From Luminiphilus sp. (GTDB taxonomy: Bacteria > Pseudomonadota > Gammaproteobacteria > Pseudomonadales > Halieaceae): a stretch of DNA of 18,891 nucleotides. Positions 7,416 to 15,430 of the stretch are shown one piece after another; position 1 is the first letter of the stretch; the number at the start of each line of letters is the position of its first letter. The position numbers were made by a program, and so were the translations under genes. The notes beneath the pieces were generated by a model. The model made no database searches. It was given only the letters and a program-made list of their open reading frames with translations, and was not told the origin of the DNA. The stretch lies in contig JAQXEB010000263.1 in assembly GCA_029251065.1 (NCBI GenBank), positions 1-18,891 of the forward strand. Direction: 5' to 3'.

Positions 7416-9410
7416 TCAGTCGATCTGATATTCATTGAGTAAGGTGCTACCGAGCGCCTCTTTGAGCGGTGCCAAATAGTGCTCAAAGTTCTTCCACTGC
7501 TCAAGCCCAGACGTGTATATGGGCTGTCGAACCTGCTCCGCACTGGGTGTCCGTACCGTACGTTCTGTTTTATGAAACTCAAGGCAGGCGGATTCAAACT
7601 CGAGACCACAGTAATTCAATATTCGGTGGACCTGAGTTTCTAAATCACCAACGACGTCCTCGTGGTTTACCCGCAATACTTGTCCGGGTAAGACCGCATC
7701 CCAGTGCGCCATCAATCGAACGTATTCCTTGTAGTATTCGCCAATTTGACTCAGCCCGTAAGAAAATTCCTGTCCTTCACCAAACAGCTGCTTGTAACCG
7801 CTAAAGCAACAGGCCATCGGATGGCGCCGAGCATCAATAATTTTCGCGTTTGGGAGGATCAGCTTGATGAGCCCAATATGAAAGAAATTGTTAGGCATCT
7901 TGTCGATAAACAGCTGGCCTGATCCGCGGTAAATACGTGTTTGATCGATAAATTGCTCGCCAAACTGAGCGAATAAATCGTTGTCTAAATCACCTAAAAT
8001 AGCAGGATAGCGCGGATTGCCGTCCTGATCTGCGTCGCGACCCCGTAAGCGCTTTGCAAGATCGAGAATATTATGCAGCTCCATGGTGCCGTCGACCTTT
8101 GAGTGCGAGGCCAGTATTTGCTCAAGTAGTGTCGATCCTGCGCGTGGTAAGCCGACGATAAAAATCGGGTCGATATTTTGCACGCCAACGTTTTGCCGAC
8201 TTTCAAAGAGCTCGCTTGTGCAGACGTCAATTTGCGCTTGCACGCGTTTTCTCAGTTGTACTGGGTCGTAGTGCGTTGTTGGAAGCTTGAGTGAATTCCC
8301 TCGGTCGTAATAGTTAAAGGCGTCGTCAAAGAGATTTTTGTCTTCAAGGGCCTTTCCGAGCGCAAAACAAATTTGCACTCTGTCGAGCGTTGATAGCGCG
8401 TCGCTCTCTTCTATCTTCTGCATGGACGCTATTTCATCGTCATCGAAGCGGTACGATTTTGTATTCGCAAGCGACCAGTAGCTGTCACCGTGCGCGGGTT
8501 TTAGCGTAATACAGCGCTGGAACGCGGCGACCGCATTTTCTCGTTCACCAATCGCATTGAAAATATGACCCTGACTGATAGGAATGAGATGGTCATTGGG
8601 GGCGTTTTTGGCGAGTTGGGCGTAAAGGTCTTTGGCTTCCCCAATATTTCCCACTGCAAATGCCGCGGCCGCATAGGCTCGTTTTATTTCACCGGTGTCA
8701 GTTGGCGCGTCTTCGTTCAGTGACGCGGCAATGTCAAAGGCCGAGTGAAAACGCTGACGCCGCATCAACACGTGAAAGAGCTGAAGCCGTGCAGGGATCA
8801 TTTTGGGTTGAAGCTCGACCAGTGTCTCAAGTAAAAACTGTGCCTCATCTAAAATATTCTTCCGGGTGAGCACCTCGGCCAAGAGCCGCATTCCCTCCGG
8901 GTGGGTCTTGTTGTCTCGTAAAAAATGCTTAGCAAGGCGCTCGGCGTCTTGCACTTTGTTGTTGGCGAGGTAGCTAATGACGGTTCTCAATTCGGGCGGC
9001 AGTGACCTTAAAAAGTCCAGTTGAGCCGCCGCAGCCTCAGCCGACGAGGGGCTGAACTTTCGGCGAAGGGGAATAAGGAACTGCCAACACTGCACCAATG
9101 CCGGGTCGAGCTCCACAGCGCGCTCGGCTGCCGCGTGTGCGAGTTTGGGTTCATTAATCGCCAGAGCAACCGTGGTCATCTCCTGAAAGGCGCGCGCGTG
9201 ATCTGGCACGTCTGAGGTAAGCGACTGCAGACTTTGCATGGCTTCATCATTGCGACCCTGTAAGCGCAATAGCAAACAGGCGAGGTACCGCACGTTTGGA
9301 TCGTCTGGATGGGCTGTCGCAAGATTGGCAATAATACTGTTAGCCGCGTTCAGGTCTTTATTCACCAGTGCTTGTTGCGCGTCTATTAATTGCTGAGAGA
9401 TGTCACTCAT
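7416..9410 (-). CDS. TPR-containing sulfotransferase
   Basis: This 664-residue protein has two halves. Residues 1 to about 375 are tandem TPR-like helical pairs, for example HAAAERAVELDP near 92-103 and AVAAFQRCITLKPAHGDSYW near 293-312. From about 415 a sulfotransferase domain follows, with the PAPS loop FIVGLPRAGSTLLEQIL (417-433) and the 3'-phosphate element DARRHPMACCFSGYKQLF (526-543). There is no signal peptide, so it should act in the cytoplasm, with the TPR part binding a protein or peptide partner; this is known for the architecture in outline only. It lies downstream of the TonB-dependent receptor on the same strand but beyond a strong terminator. It is followed after 5 bp by a second sulfotransferase. 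The ribosome site before the ATG is weak. Confidence 0.9.
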   Translation of the reverse strand: MSDISQQLIDAQQALVNKDLNAANSIIANLATAHPDDPNVRYLACLLLRLQGRNDEAMQSLQSLTSDVPDHARAFQEMTTVALAINEPKLAHAAAERAVELDPALVQCWQFLIPLRRKFSPSSAEAAAAQLDFLRSLPPELRTVISYLANNKVQDAERLAKHFLRDNKTHPEGMRLLAEVLTRKNILDEAQFLLETLVELQPKMIPARLQLFHVLMRRQRFHSAFDIAASLNEDAPTDTGEIKRAYAAAAFAVGNIGEAKDLYAQLAKNAPNDHLIPISQGHIFNAIGERENAVAAFQRCITLKPAHGDSYWSLANTKSYRFDDDEIASMQKIEESDALSTLDRVQICFALGKALEDKNLFDDAFNYYDRGNSLKLPTTHYDPVQLRKRVQAQIDVCTSELFESRQNVGVQNIDPIFIVGLPRAGSTLLEQILASHSKVDGTMELHNILDLAKRLRGRDADQDGNPRYPAILGDLDNDLFAQFGEQFIDQTRIYRGSGQLFIDKMPNNFFHIGLIKLILPNAKIIDARRHPMACCFSGYKQLFGEGQEFSYGLSQIGEYYKEYVRLMAHWDAVLPGQVLRVNHEDVVGDLETQVHRILNYCGLEFESACLEFHKTERTVRTPSAEQVRQPIYTSGLEQWKNFEHYLAPLKEALGSTLLNEYQID

Positions 9411-9465
9411 AGCGTTACTAGTTACCTATGTGGCGTTACTGATGTGTCGTCCCTGTTTTGCAGAC
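9411..9465. other. Upstream region of the TPR-sulfotransferase gene
   Basis: This short stretch carries a direct repeat GCGTTACT at 9412-9419 and 9433-9440, 21 bp apart. If the terminator at 9466-9498 is efficient, a promoter for the two sulfotransferase genes must lie here or overlap the terminator. I see no convincing -35/-10 pair. Confidence 0.3.
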
Positions 9466-9498
9466 AAAAAAAAGGGGTGACGTAGTGTCACCCCTTTT
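9466..9498 (-). terminator. Rho-independent terminator of the TonB-dependent receptor gene
   Basis: A perfect 12-bp stem (AAAAGGGGTGAC at 9470-9481 pairing with GTCACCCCTTTT at 9487-9498) with a 5-base loop is followed, on the minus strand, by a run of eight T (9473-9466). It starts 22 bp after the receptor stop. In the plus direction there is only a four-T tract, so it acts mainly on the receptor transcript. Confidence 0.93.
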
Positions 9499-9520
9499 CG
9501 GGTTTGCTTCAAACAATGGT

Positions 9521-12379
9521 TTAGAAGCTGTAGCTCAACCTCAGGCCCATGGTGCGCGGACGCATCATTGAAGACTCAGGCGTGTATTTGCCTGCAGGCT
9601 GGACAACATACCCTTCTTCGCTGGTGATGTTGTTGACGTAGAGCTCGGCCGTCCAATTGTCTCGTCCATAACCCACACCCACATTCATCGACAGTGCCGA
9701 ATCATTGATGTAACGCGAGTTCGACGGGAGTCCTAGGCCGTTCGAGCCTTCAATCGTACCGAAAGTGCCACCTTCATTTCGGATGCTTACGCCCGACGAA
9801 GTGCCATAGGCCATTCCTTGCGTGTCCTCCATAAAGGCTGCGCTTCCAGCAATACCACTGACGCTGCTGCCTCGGTAGACCATAGCTGCGTTGAACCAAG
9901 CGTCGCCGCCGTTCCAGCTAAAGTCGTATCGCGCTCGAATGTTTCCTGAGAGCGAGGGTGAGAGCGGCAGCTCAGAGCCGACCGGTACAGAGACGCCTTG
10001 AAGCTGGTCGCTAATACGCGTCAGCTCGGTATCCAAGTAGCTGACCGCGCCAGCCAGCGTGAGGTTGGCTGAGGCCATCAGGACAAAGTCCATATCGATG
10101 CCTCGCGTTTCCGCGTCACCCACATTCTCCATGAATACCAGGAAGGCGACGTTTGACGGATCAAAACGAGAGACTTGAAGATCGGTAATCTCGGTCTGAT
10201 AACCCACGACGTTCAACCGGAGTCGACCGTCCATGAGCTCGGACTTCATGCCGATCTCCATGTTCTCTAGCGTGTCGGTTTTCGCGACCGCTGGAACCAC
10301 ATAGCCCTCGTAAACCCCGGTTTGGTTGGTGCCCAGCTGACCGGCATTACGGTTTTGTGTTGCAGGACGGTAGCCCTCCGAGTACACGCCGTAAATCATA
10401 ATGTCGTCAGAAAGCTGGTAATCAAGCGATGCGCGAATAATGACGTCATCTTCTTTGGTTACACCATTTTTGTCGATCGATGAGATGTCTACACGTCCGT
10501 CTTGAATGGCTGCAAGCGTTGCCGCGTTACTACCGCCACCTCGGAACATCTCTTTAACACCGCCGCCGTAGGTATCGGCCGCGCCCGGGTAGTTATTAAG
10601 CGCGAGGAACTCAGCTTCCGTCAGTGTGCCTGAGTTAAGTCCACCCAGCGCCAAGAAGCGATCAGTTGGGCTATTGGAGAAGCGGTGACTGTTACAGAAG
10701 CCGTCGCCAACACCGCCACCACCGTTACCACCATAACGACAACCGAAGCTGAAGTTTGATGCGCCGCGAAGCTGTGTTTCAAGCTCATAGCTTCGCGCAC
10801 TAAAGGTCGCAGTCAGGTTGTCGTTGATGTCGAACGCCACCTGACCGAAGAACGCAAATTCCTCTTCAGTACGCGTGTAGTCGTTAAAGAATGTTGTATC
10901 GACACCGGTTGGACCGACCTGATTCGTGCCCGCAACGCCCGGAATTGTGACGTTTGCGAGTTGATACGGTGACTGCGCGTTTGCGCCGTAATAGTTCACC
11001 TGGAACTCACTGAACGCATCGCCACTGGATTTGTACTGGAACTCACCAATCGTATTGGTTGTCACTTCACCCATGTAGATACCCGCGAGGAAGCGCACCC
11101 GGTTGTCGGGATCACTGCTAACGCGAAGCTCGTGCGTGGTTCGCTCATTGCTTGATGTATCACGGTACATTTTCGTTGGATCAAAACAGGTGTTTTGTTC
11201 CACTGACGTATCCGCCGCGTAGATGTTTCCGCTGCACAGGTAGTAAGTAATGTAACCACCACCATTGTTGTAGTGCGTGTAGTCGATCAGTGAATCGATT
11301 TCACGATCCAGATAACCGCCCGCATAAACGACATCGAGTCCCGCTATTCGACCTTCAATGGTCAGTGTCGTTAGATCGAACTCATCGTTGTTGGTTTCAG
11401 CGATGTACTTGGCCTGCTTGTCGCGCCCTAGGCTTGGGTCGATTAGGAATGAGCCGTCAACGTCCAAGTCTTGCGAGGTGTGCTGAACAAGTGCGCTCCA
11501 GTCGTCGTTGATATCCCACTTGAAGCCTGCTCTGTAACCCGCATAAATGGCTTCGTTTTGATCTTCGCCAGCAACATCATTATTACTTGTGCTGCGTATC
11601 TCAGTCAGCGGGAAGTCGCCAAAGTAGGGGCCGTAACCAATCGAGTTCCGATCTACAATTTCGCCTGTGGGGGTAAAAGTCGACTGAACGTTATCGATCC
11701 AGCCGCCTTGCGTGTTGCTGTAGCCGACGAAGCGTAGCGCCATGTTGTCACCGATGGGCAGGTTGACCATGCCTTCGATGTTGTTGCTGCCGGCGCCACC
11801 GGTTGTGCTTGCAAAGCCAGCATCAATCCGTGCTTCGGTCTCGCCAATAATGGGCTTGTTCGTGATCATACGGATCGTGCCCGCTTGTGAACTTGCGCCG
11901 AACAGTGTGCCCTGGGGGCCGGAAAGCGTTTCTAGGCGCTCAATATCGGTTGCGTAGACGTCAAGGTTTCTAGCGCCGAGTGAAACCGGTATTTCGTCGA
12001 CATAAAGAGCAACGCCAGGCGCTGAGCCTTGCGCCAGCGCAACGGTCGCGCTCGATTGCTCTGTCGCTGAACCGCGAATATAAATTTCTTTGTTACCTGG
12101 GCCAATGCCGGCATCAACGACGTTGGGCAGGAAGTTAACGTAATCATCAAAGGTCATGATGCTTTGTGCGCGCAGGCTGTCGCCTGAGAGTGCTTGAACC
12201 GACACAGGAACATCCTGAAGATTCTCAGCTCGCTTAGTGGCGGTGACGACCACCTCTTCCATCATCGCGCTTGCGCCGCGTGATGTTTGTGCAAAGGCTG
12301 TTGACGCTAACGCCGGGGTCAGTACCGCTGCGACGGCGAGCGATAAGGGACGCTTGCCAAATTTTTTGGTGAGAAACAT
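9521..12379 (-). CDS. TonB-dependent outer-membrane receptor
   Basis: This 952-residue protein has a signal peptide ending AFA at residue 30, a TonB-box-like segment EEVVVTATKR at 41-50, a plug domain to about residue 175 (GAS-type turn in SGPQGTLFGASSQAGTIRMI) and a long beta-barrel ending LRLSYSF with the terminal Phe of outer-membrane barrels. It imports a ligand across the outer membrane with TonB/ExbBD energy. The style (QDVPVSVQALSGDSL) is that of large receptors common in marine and oligotrophic proteobacteria, for which ligands are mostly unknown. Two close cysteine pairs, Cys382/Cys398 and Cys547/Cys562, probably form disulfide-closed surface loops; the second loop is glycine-rich. 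GGAAGAG precedes the ATG. The gene is divergent from a BCCT transporter and is followed by its own terminator. Confidence 0.95.
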   Translation of the reverse strand: MFLTKKFGKRPLSLAVAAVLTPALASTAFAQTSRGASAMMEEVVVTATKRAENLQDVPVSVQALSGDSLRAQSIMTFDDYVNFLPNVVDAGIGPGNKEIYIRGSATEQSSATVALAQGSAPGVALYVDEIPVSLGARNLDVYATDIERLETLSGPQGTLFGASSQAGTIRMITNKPIIGETEARIDAGFASTTGGAGSNNIEGMVNLPIGDNMALRFVGYSNTQGGWIDNVQSTFTPTGEIVDRNSIGYGPYFGDFPLTEIRSTSNNDVAGEDQNEAIYAGYRAGFKWDINDDWSALVQHTSQDLDVDGSFLIDPSLGRDKQAKYIAETNNDEFDLTTLTIEGRIAGLDVVYAGGYLDREIDSLIDYTHYNNGGGYITYYLCSGNIYAADTSVEQNTCFDPTKMYRDTSSNERTTHELRVSSDPDNRVRFLAGIYMGEVTTNTIGEFQYKSSGDAFSEFQVNYYGANAQSPYQLANVTIPGVAGTNQVGPTGVDTTFFNDYTRTEEEFAFFGQVAFDINDNLTATFSARSYELETQLRGASNFSFGCRYGGNGGGGVGDGFCNSHRFSNSPTDRFLALGGLNSGTLTEAEFLALNNYPGAADTYGGGVKEMFRGGGSNAATLAAIQDGRVDISSIDKNGVTKEDDVIIRASLDYQLSDDIMIYGVYSEGYRPATQNRNAGQLGTNQTGVYEGYVVPAVAKTDTLENMEIGMKSELMDGRLRLNVVGYQTEITDLQVSRFDPSNVAFLVFMENVGDAETRGIDMDFVLMASANLTLAGAVSYLDTELTRISDQLQGVSVPVGSELPLSPSLSGNIRARYDFSWNGGDAWFNAAMVYRGSSVSGIAGSAAFMEDTQGMAYGTSSGVSIRNEGGTFGTIEGSNGLGLPSNSRYINDSALSMNVGVGYGRDNWTAELYVNNITSEEGYVVQPAGKYTPESSMMRPRTMGLRLSYSF

Positions 12380-12411
12380 AGAGCTCTTCCATTTTTTTGA
12401 GTGGTAGAAAG

Positions 12412-12440
12412 ATTCTAGCTCAAAGTATTTAAATGCTCCA
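12412..12440 (-). promoter_or_regulatory. Candidate sigma-70 promoter of the TonB-dependent receptor gene
   Basis: On the minus strand TAGAAT (12417-12412, five of six consensus bases) lies 17 bp from TGGAGC (12440-12435, three of six). The predicted start site near 12405 leaves a leader of about 25 bases before the ATG. The weak -35 and an inverted-repeat arm that lies inside the spacer (12422-12434) would suit a regulated promoter. This is prediction only. Confidence 0.4.
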
Positions 12441-12522
12441 GCCCGTTAGAAAAAACAATAAGTTTTTGTTTTTATTGATAAAATTTAATAAAAATGTGAA
12501 TTTTAAATGATTTAAATACTTT
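12422..12522. repeat. Perfect 13-bp inverted repeat in the receptor/BCCT divergent promoter region
   Basis: AAAGTATTTAAAT at 12422-12434 recurs in inverted orientation as ATTTAAATACTTT at 12510-12522. The arms are identical over 13 bp, stop matching on both sides, and are 75 bp apart across a very AT-rich stretch. One arm fits the spacer of the predicted receptor promoter, and the other lies 94 bp before the chosen BCCT start. Two sites for one DNA-binding protein that controls both genes, perhaps with looping, is the simplest reading. An RNA hairpin is less likely given the 75-base loop. Confidence 0.7.
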
Positions 12523-12603
12523 CCACCCTTTTGATTCGGGGGTGGCATGCTTCTTTGTGCGCAGCTGGTACACTTTGACTTCACGTTAATAAGTACCTTT
12601 CTT

Positions 12604-14559
12604 ATGCCGAAGTTGTCCGAGCGCGGCTTTGTTATCGACAAAGCAGTTTTCATACCCTCCATTGTTTTTTTACTGAGTTCGGTCCTGCTCGTACTTGCCC
12701 TTCCCGAGGCGAGTGACGCGGCGTTTGCAGACTTGCAAAGCACTATTGTTGCGAATGCCAGTTGGTTTTATGTGCTGGTCATGGCGATTCTCTTGTTTGC
12801 TGTCTGTGTTCTCGCGTTGTCGCGTTACGGTGAAATTCGATTAGGCCCTGACAACTCAAAGCCAGAATACAGCCTGTTTTCATGGCTCTCTATGCTCTTT
12901 GCGGCAGGCGTTGGAATCGGACTTATGTTTTATGGCGTCGCCGAGCCTGTCGTTCATTACTTAAAGCCTCCGATTGGTGAAGGTGCTGCGGTTGGCGGCG
13001 TTCGCCAGGCCATGAACCTCACCTTCTTGCACTGGGGATTCAATGCGTGGTCGACCTACGCAATGATGGGCCTTGTTCTCGCTTATTTTTCGTATCGTCG
13101 AGGACTACCGCTGACCCTGCGTTCGGCGTTTTATCCCATTATTGGTGACCGCATTCACGGCCCTATCGGGGCGTCAATCGACGTCTTTGCTATTGTCTGT
13201 ACGACCTTTGGCATCTCAACAAGTTTGGGACTCGGAGTCTCACAGCTCAATACGGGACTGAACTACTTATTCGACGTGCCAATAACTGGGACGATTCAGT
13301 TTGCGCTGACGATGGGCATTATGGCGCTGGCCGCGGTGTCGGTTGCGCTGGGTCTTGATACCGGGATTAAGCGTCTTTCAGAGATCAATTCTTACCTCGC
13401 CATTTCCCTTTTGTGTTTTATTCTCGTGGCCGGCCCCACTGTCCTCATTCTCAGTGGTGCGCTTGAGAATTTTGGTCACTATTTTGCCAGTTTGATCCCT
13501 ACCTCGTTCAACTTGTTTGTCTACCAGGATACTGATTGGCTGGGTGGATGGACCATTTTTTATTGGGGCTGGTGGATAAGTTGGACGCCGTTTGTCGGAA
13601 TTTTCATTGCTCGAATTTCTCGGGGTCGAACCATCAGAGAGTTCTTGATTGGCGTCACGGTGGTTCCCACGTTGTTTGTCGTGTTGTGGATGAGCGTTTT
13701 TGGGGGGAGCGCTATCGAGCTTATTCAGGGCGGCGAACAAGCCTTCGGTGACGCGGTCGCGTCCGATCAGCCATTAGGCCTTTTCCTTTTCTTAGACTAC
13801 ATGCCGGGCACGATGATCTTGTCGGTGCTCAGCCTCGCGATGATCATTATTTTCTTTGTGACGTCAGCCGACAGCGGTGCGCTTGTCTTGAATATGATGG
13901 CCTCTGGCGGTGTAGACGATACGCCGCCGTTACAGCGCGTCCTTTGGACTGCCATTATTGCGGCCGTTTCGGCAACACTGCTGATTAACGGGGGTTTAGA
14001 TGCGCTTCAAACGGCGACGATCGCCAGTGCGCTCCCTTTTTCTTTCGTACTGCTGGGTGCATTGTGGGGATTACAGCGGTCGCTGAGGTCAGAAGTGTCT
14101 GTCATGAACGTGCGGGCCCCCGTAAGTTTTGATTCCGATAGCGATACTGACTGGCAGTCACGACTCAAGGCCTTGCTCAAGGAGCCGTCAAATAAAAATG
14201 TTCTGACGTTTCAGCGTGATGTTGTACTGCCAGCCCTTGGCAAATTTGCGACCGAGCTTTCAAATAACGGTGTGAGCGCGCGCGTGATTGACAGTGTGAG
14301 TGAAGAGGGCGGTGTTGAGTTAATGGTCACGGCGGGTGACGAAATTGATTTTCGTTATTCGGTTAAGCTTGCGCCGCAAACAACGGACAGTGTCGTGGAC
14401 ATAGAGGGTGAAGCGCTCGCATTACCGTTGGAGGGTTCGACGTCGGTCACAGAGGTGCATTTACGCGATGGTTCAGCGAGTTACTGCGTGTGGGGTCTGA
14501 CCGAGTCGCAAATTATTGGTGACGTTTTAGCGCAGTACGAACAACATCGCAGAACCTAG
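12604..14559 (+). CDS. BCCT-family betaine/choline/carnitine-type transporter, long BetT-like form
   Basis: From the ATG at 12604 this is a 651-residue inner-membrane carrier with about 12 transmembrane segments and a cytoplasmic C-terminal domain of about 140 residues, as in BetT. Family hallmarks are SKPEYSLFSWLSMLFAAG, GVAEPVVHYLKPP, the tryptophan-rich FYWGWWISWTPFVG, and ARISRGRTIREF. The glycine-rich substrate segment reads AGVGIGLMFYG, with Gly106 where BetP has Gly153 and E. coli BetT has Asp. In BetP the change of that glycine to Asp allows choline transport, so a zwitterionic betaine or DMSP-like substrate is favoured over choline. The frame is open to an ATG at 12547, but 12604 leaves the usual short cytoplasmic tail before the first helix. 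Neither start has a standard ribosome site. The stop overlaps that of the convergent M48 gene. Confidence 0.9.
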   Translation: MPKLSERGFVIDKAVFIPSIVFLLSSVLLVLALPEASDAAFADLQSTIVANASWFYVLVMAILLFAVCVLALSRYGEIRLGPDNSKPEYSLFSWLSMLFAAGVGIGLMFYGVAEPVVHYLKPPIGEGAAVGGVRQAMNLTFLHWGFNAWSTYAMMGLVLAYFSYRRGLPLTLRSAFYPIIGDRIHGPIGASIDVFAIVCTTFGISTSLGLGVSQLNTGLNYLFDVPITGTIQFALTMGIMALAAVSVALGLDTGIKRLSEINSYLAISLLCFILVAGPTVLILSGALENFGHYFASLIPTSFNLFVYQDTDWLGGWTIFYWGWWISWTPFVGIFIARISRGRTIREFLIGVTVVPTLFVVLWMSVFGGSAIELIQGGEQAFGDAVASDQPLGLFLFLDYMPGTMILSVLSLAMIIIFFVTSADSGALVLNMMASGGVDDTPPLQRVLWTAIIAAVSATLLINGGLDALQTATIASALPFSFVLLGALWGLQRSLRSEVSVMNVRAPVSFDSDSDTDWQSRLKALLKEPSNKNVLTFQRDVVLPALGKFATELSNNGVSARVIDSVSEEGGVELMVTAGDEIDFRYSVKLAPQTTDSVVDIEGEALALPLEGSTSVTEVHLRDGSASYCVWGLTESQIIGDVLAQYEQHRRT

Positions 14560-15374
14560 TCAACGATTGTAATGGCCGTTGCCGGAAGACGACTTCCCGT
14601 GGGGTTCAGCGCCCTCATTGTTGGGATCATTTGGTTTAGATTGGTTTGTCTGTCGTTAGGGGCGGGGTGTGTACTTAGAAAGGCGGGGGGTCGGTCGTTG
14701 TTCAGCGCGGACATTTTTTGCCAGAGTGTGACTGCGGCCTCCGGGTCATAGCCTGCAAGCGTTGAAAGTCGCATTCCAAGCTCGTCCGCCTCGCGCTCAG
14801 CGGTTCGGCTGTTGGGCAGCTCTAGGGCAACTTGTGCTAACAATTCGGCGCTTTGTCCTGCACTGCCGCTGCCGTCGGTGGCGGCGCTGACGGCCGCTAG
14901 GCCCAGCTGAATCGCCATCGCCCGCGACATTCGCTCGGCCGTGTGATTCGCCAGCGCGTGTGAAATTTCATGGCCCATGATTTGTGCGAATTCGGCGTCG
15001 GTGAGCGAAAGTTGTGCAAAGAGACCTGTGTAGACGGCCATTTTTCCGCCCGCCATGCACCAAGCATTAACGACCTCGTCGTCGTCAACAATCACTACAC
15101 TCCAGTCCCAATTTGAGGACTGCGGATACTGCTGAGTTGCGGCGGTTACGACCCTGCCGGCCACTCTCCGGACACGAGAATCAACCTGTGGCTGGTCAGC
15201 AATTTTTTGTTCATCGCGAAATGAATCAACGGCTTGTTGATAGGCGTCTCTGGATTGCTGAATCGCAGAAGCAGGCGACACGATGAGGAACTGGCTTCGT
15301 CCCGTCGGACTCGTGGTGCAGGCTGAGAGCGCTAAAAGCAAGAGTGACGCGGTGACCAGTGTGCGAGTGGGCAT
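14556..15374 (-). CDS. M48-family zinc metalloprotease, lipoprotein
   Basis: This 272-residue protein starts with a lipoprotein signal, lipobox LSAC with Cys19, so the mature protein is membrane-anchored in the envelope. The M48 active site is HEISH at 135-139 with catalytic Glu136. The third zinc ligand is Glu195 in EREADELG. WCMAGGKMAVYTGLF and the later STHPAPNDR complete the family pattern. It resembles LoiP/YcaL-type periplasmic peptidases; the longer BepA type has TPR repeats, which are absent here. The likely role is quality control of envelope or outer-membrane proteins. It lies 56 bp downstream of gpsA on the same strand and may be co-transcribed. GAGG precedes the ATG by eight bases. 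Its TAG stop is read from the same CTAG palindrome as the BCCT stop. Confidence 0.93.
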   Translation of the reverse strand: MPTRTLVTASLLLLALSACTTSPTGRSQFLIVSPASAIQQSRDAYQQAVDSFRDEQKIADQPQVDSRVRRVAGRVVTAATQQYPQSSNWDWSVVIVDDDEVVNAWCMAGGKMAVYTGLFAQLSLTDAEFAQIMGHEISHALANHTAERMSRAMAIQLGLAAVSAATDGSGSAGQSAELLAQVALELPNSRTAEREADELGMRLSTLAGYDPEAAVTLWQKMSALNNDRPPAFLSTHPAPNDRQTNLNQMIPTMRALNPTGSRLPATAITIVD

Positions 15375-15430
15375 TGATTAAACCTCGAATCCTTCAGCAG
15401 TCGTTGACACCAAGCGCGAGTACTGTGGCA

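Noticed and set aside
12547..12603. Upstream ATG for the BCCT gene, with GGGGGTGG before it
   Set aside because: It would add 19 residues (MLLCAQLVHF...) not typical of the family's cytoplasmic N-terminus. The Met at 12604 leaves a normal tail, though this start cannot be excluded.
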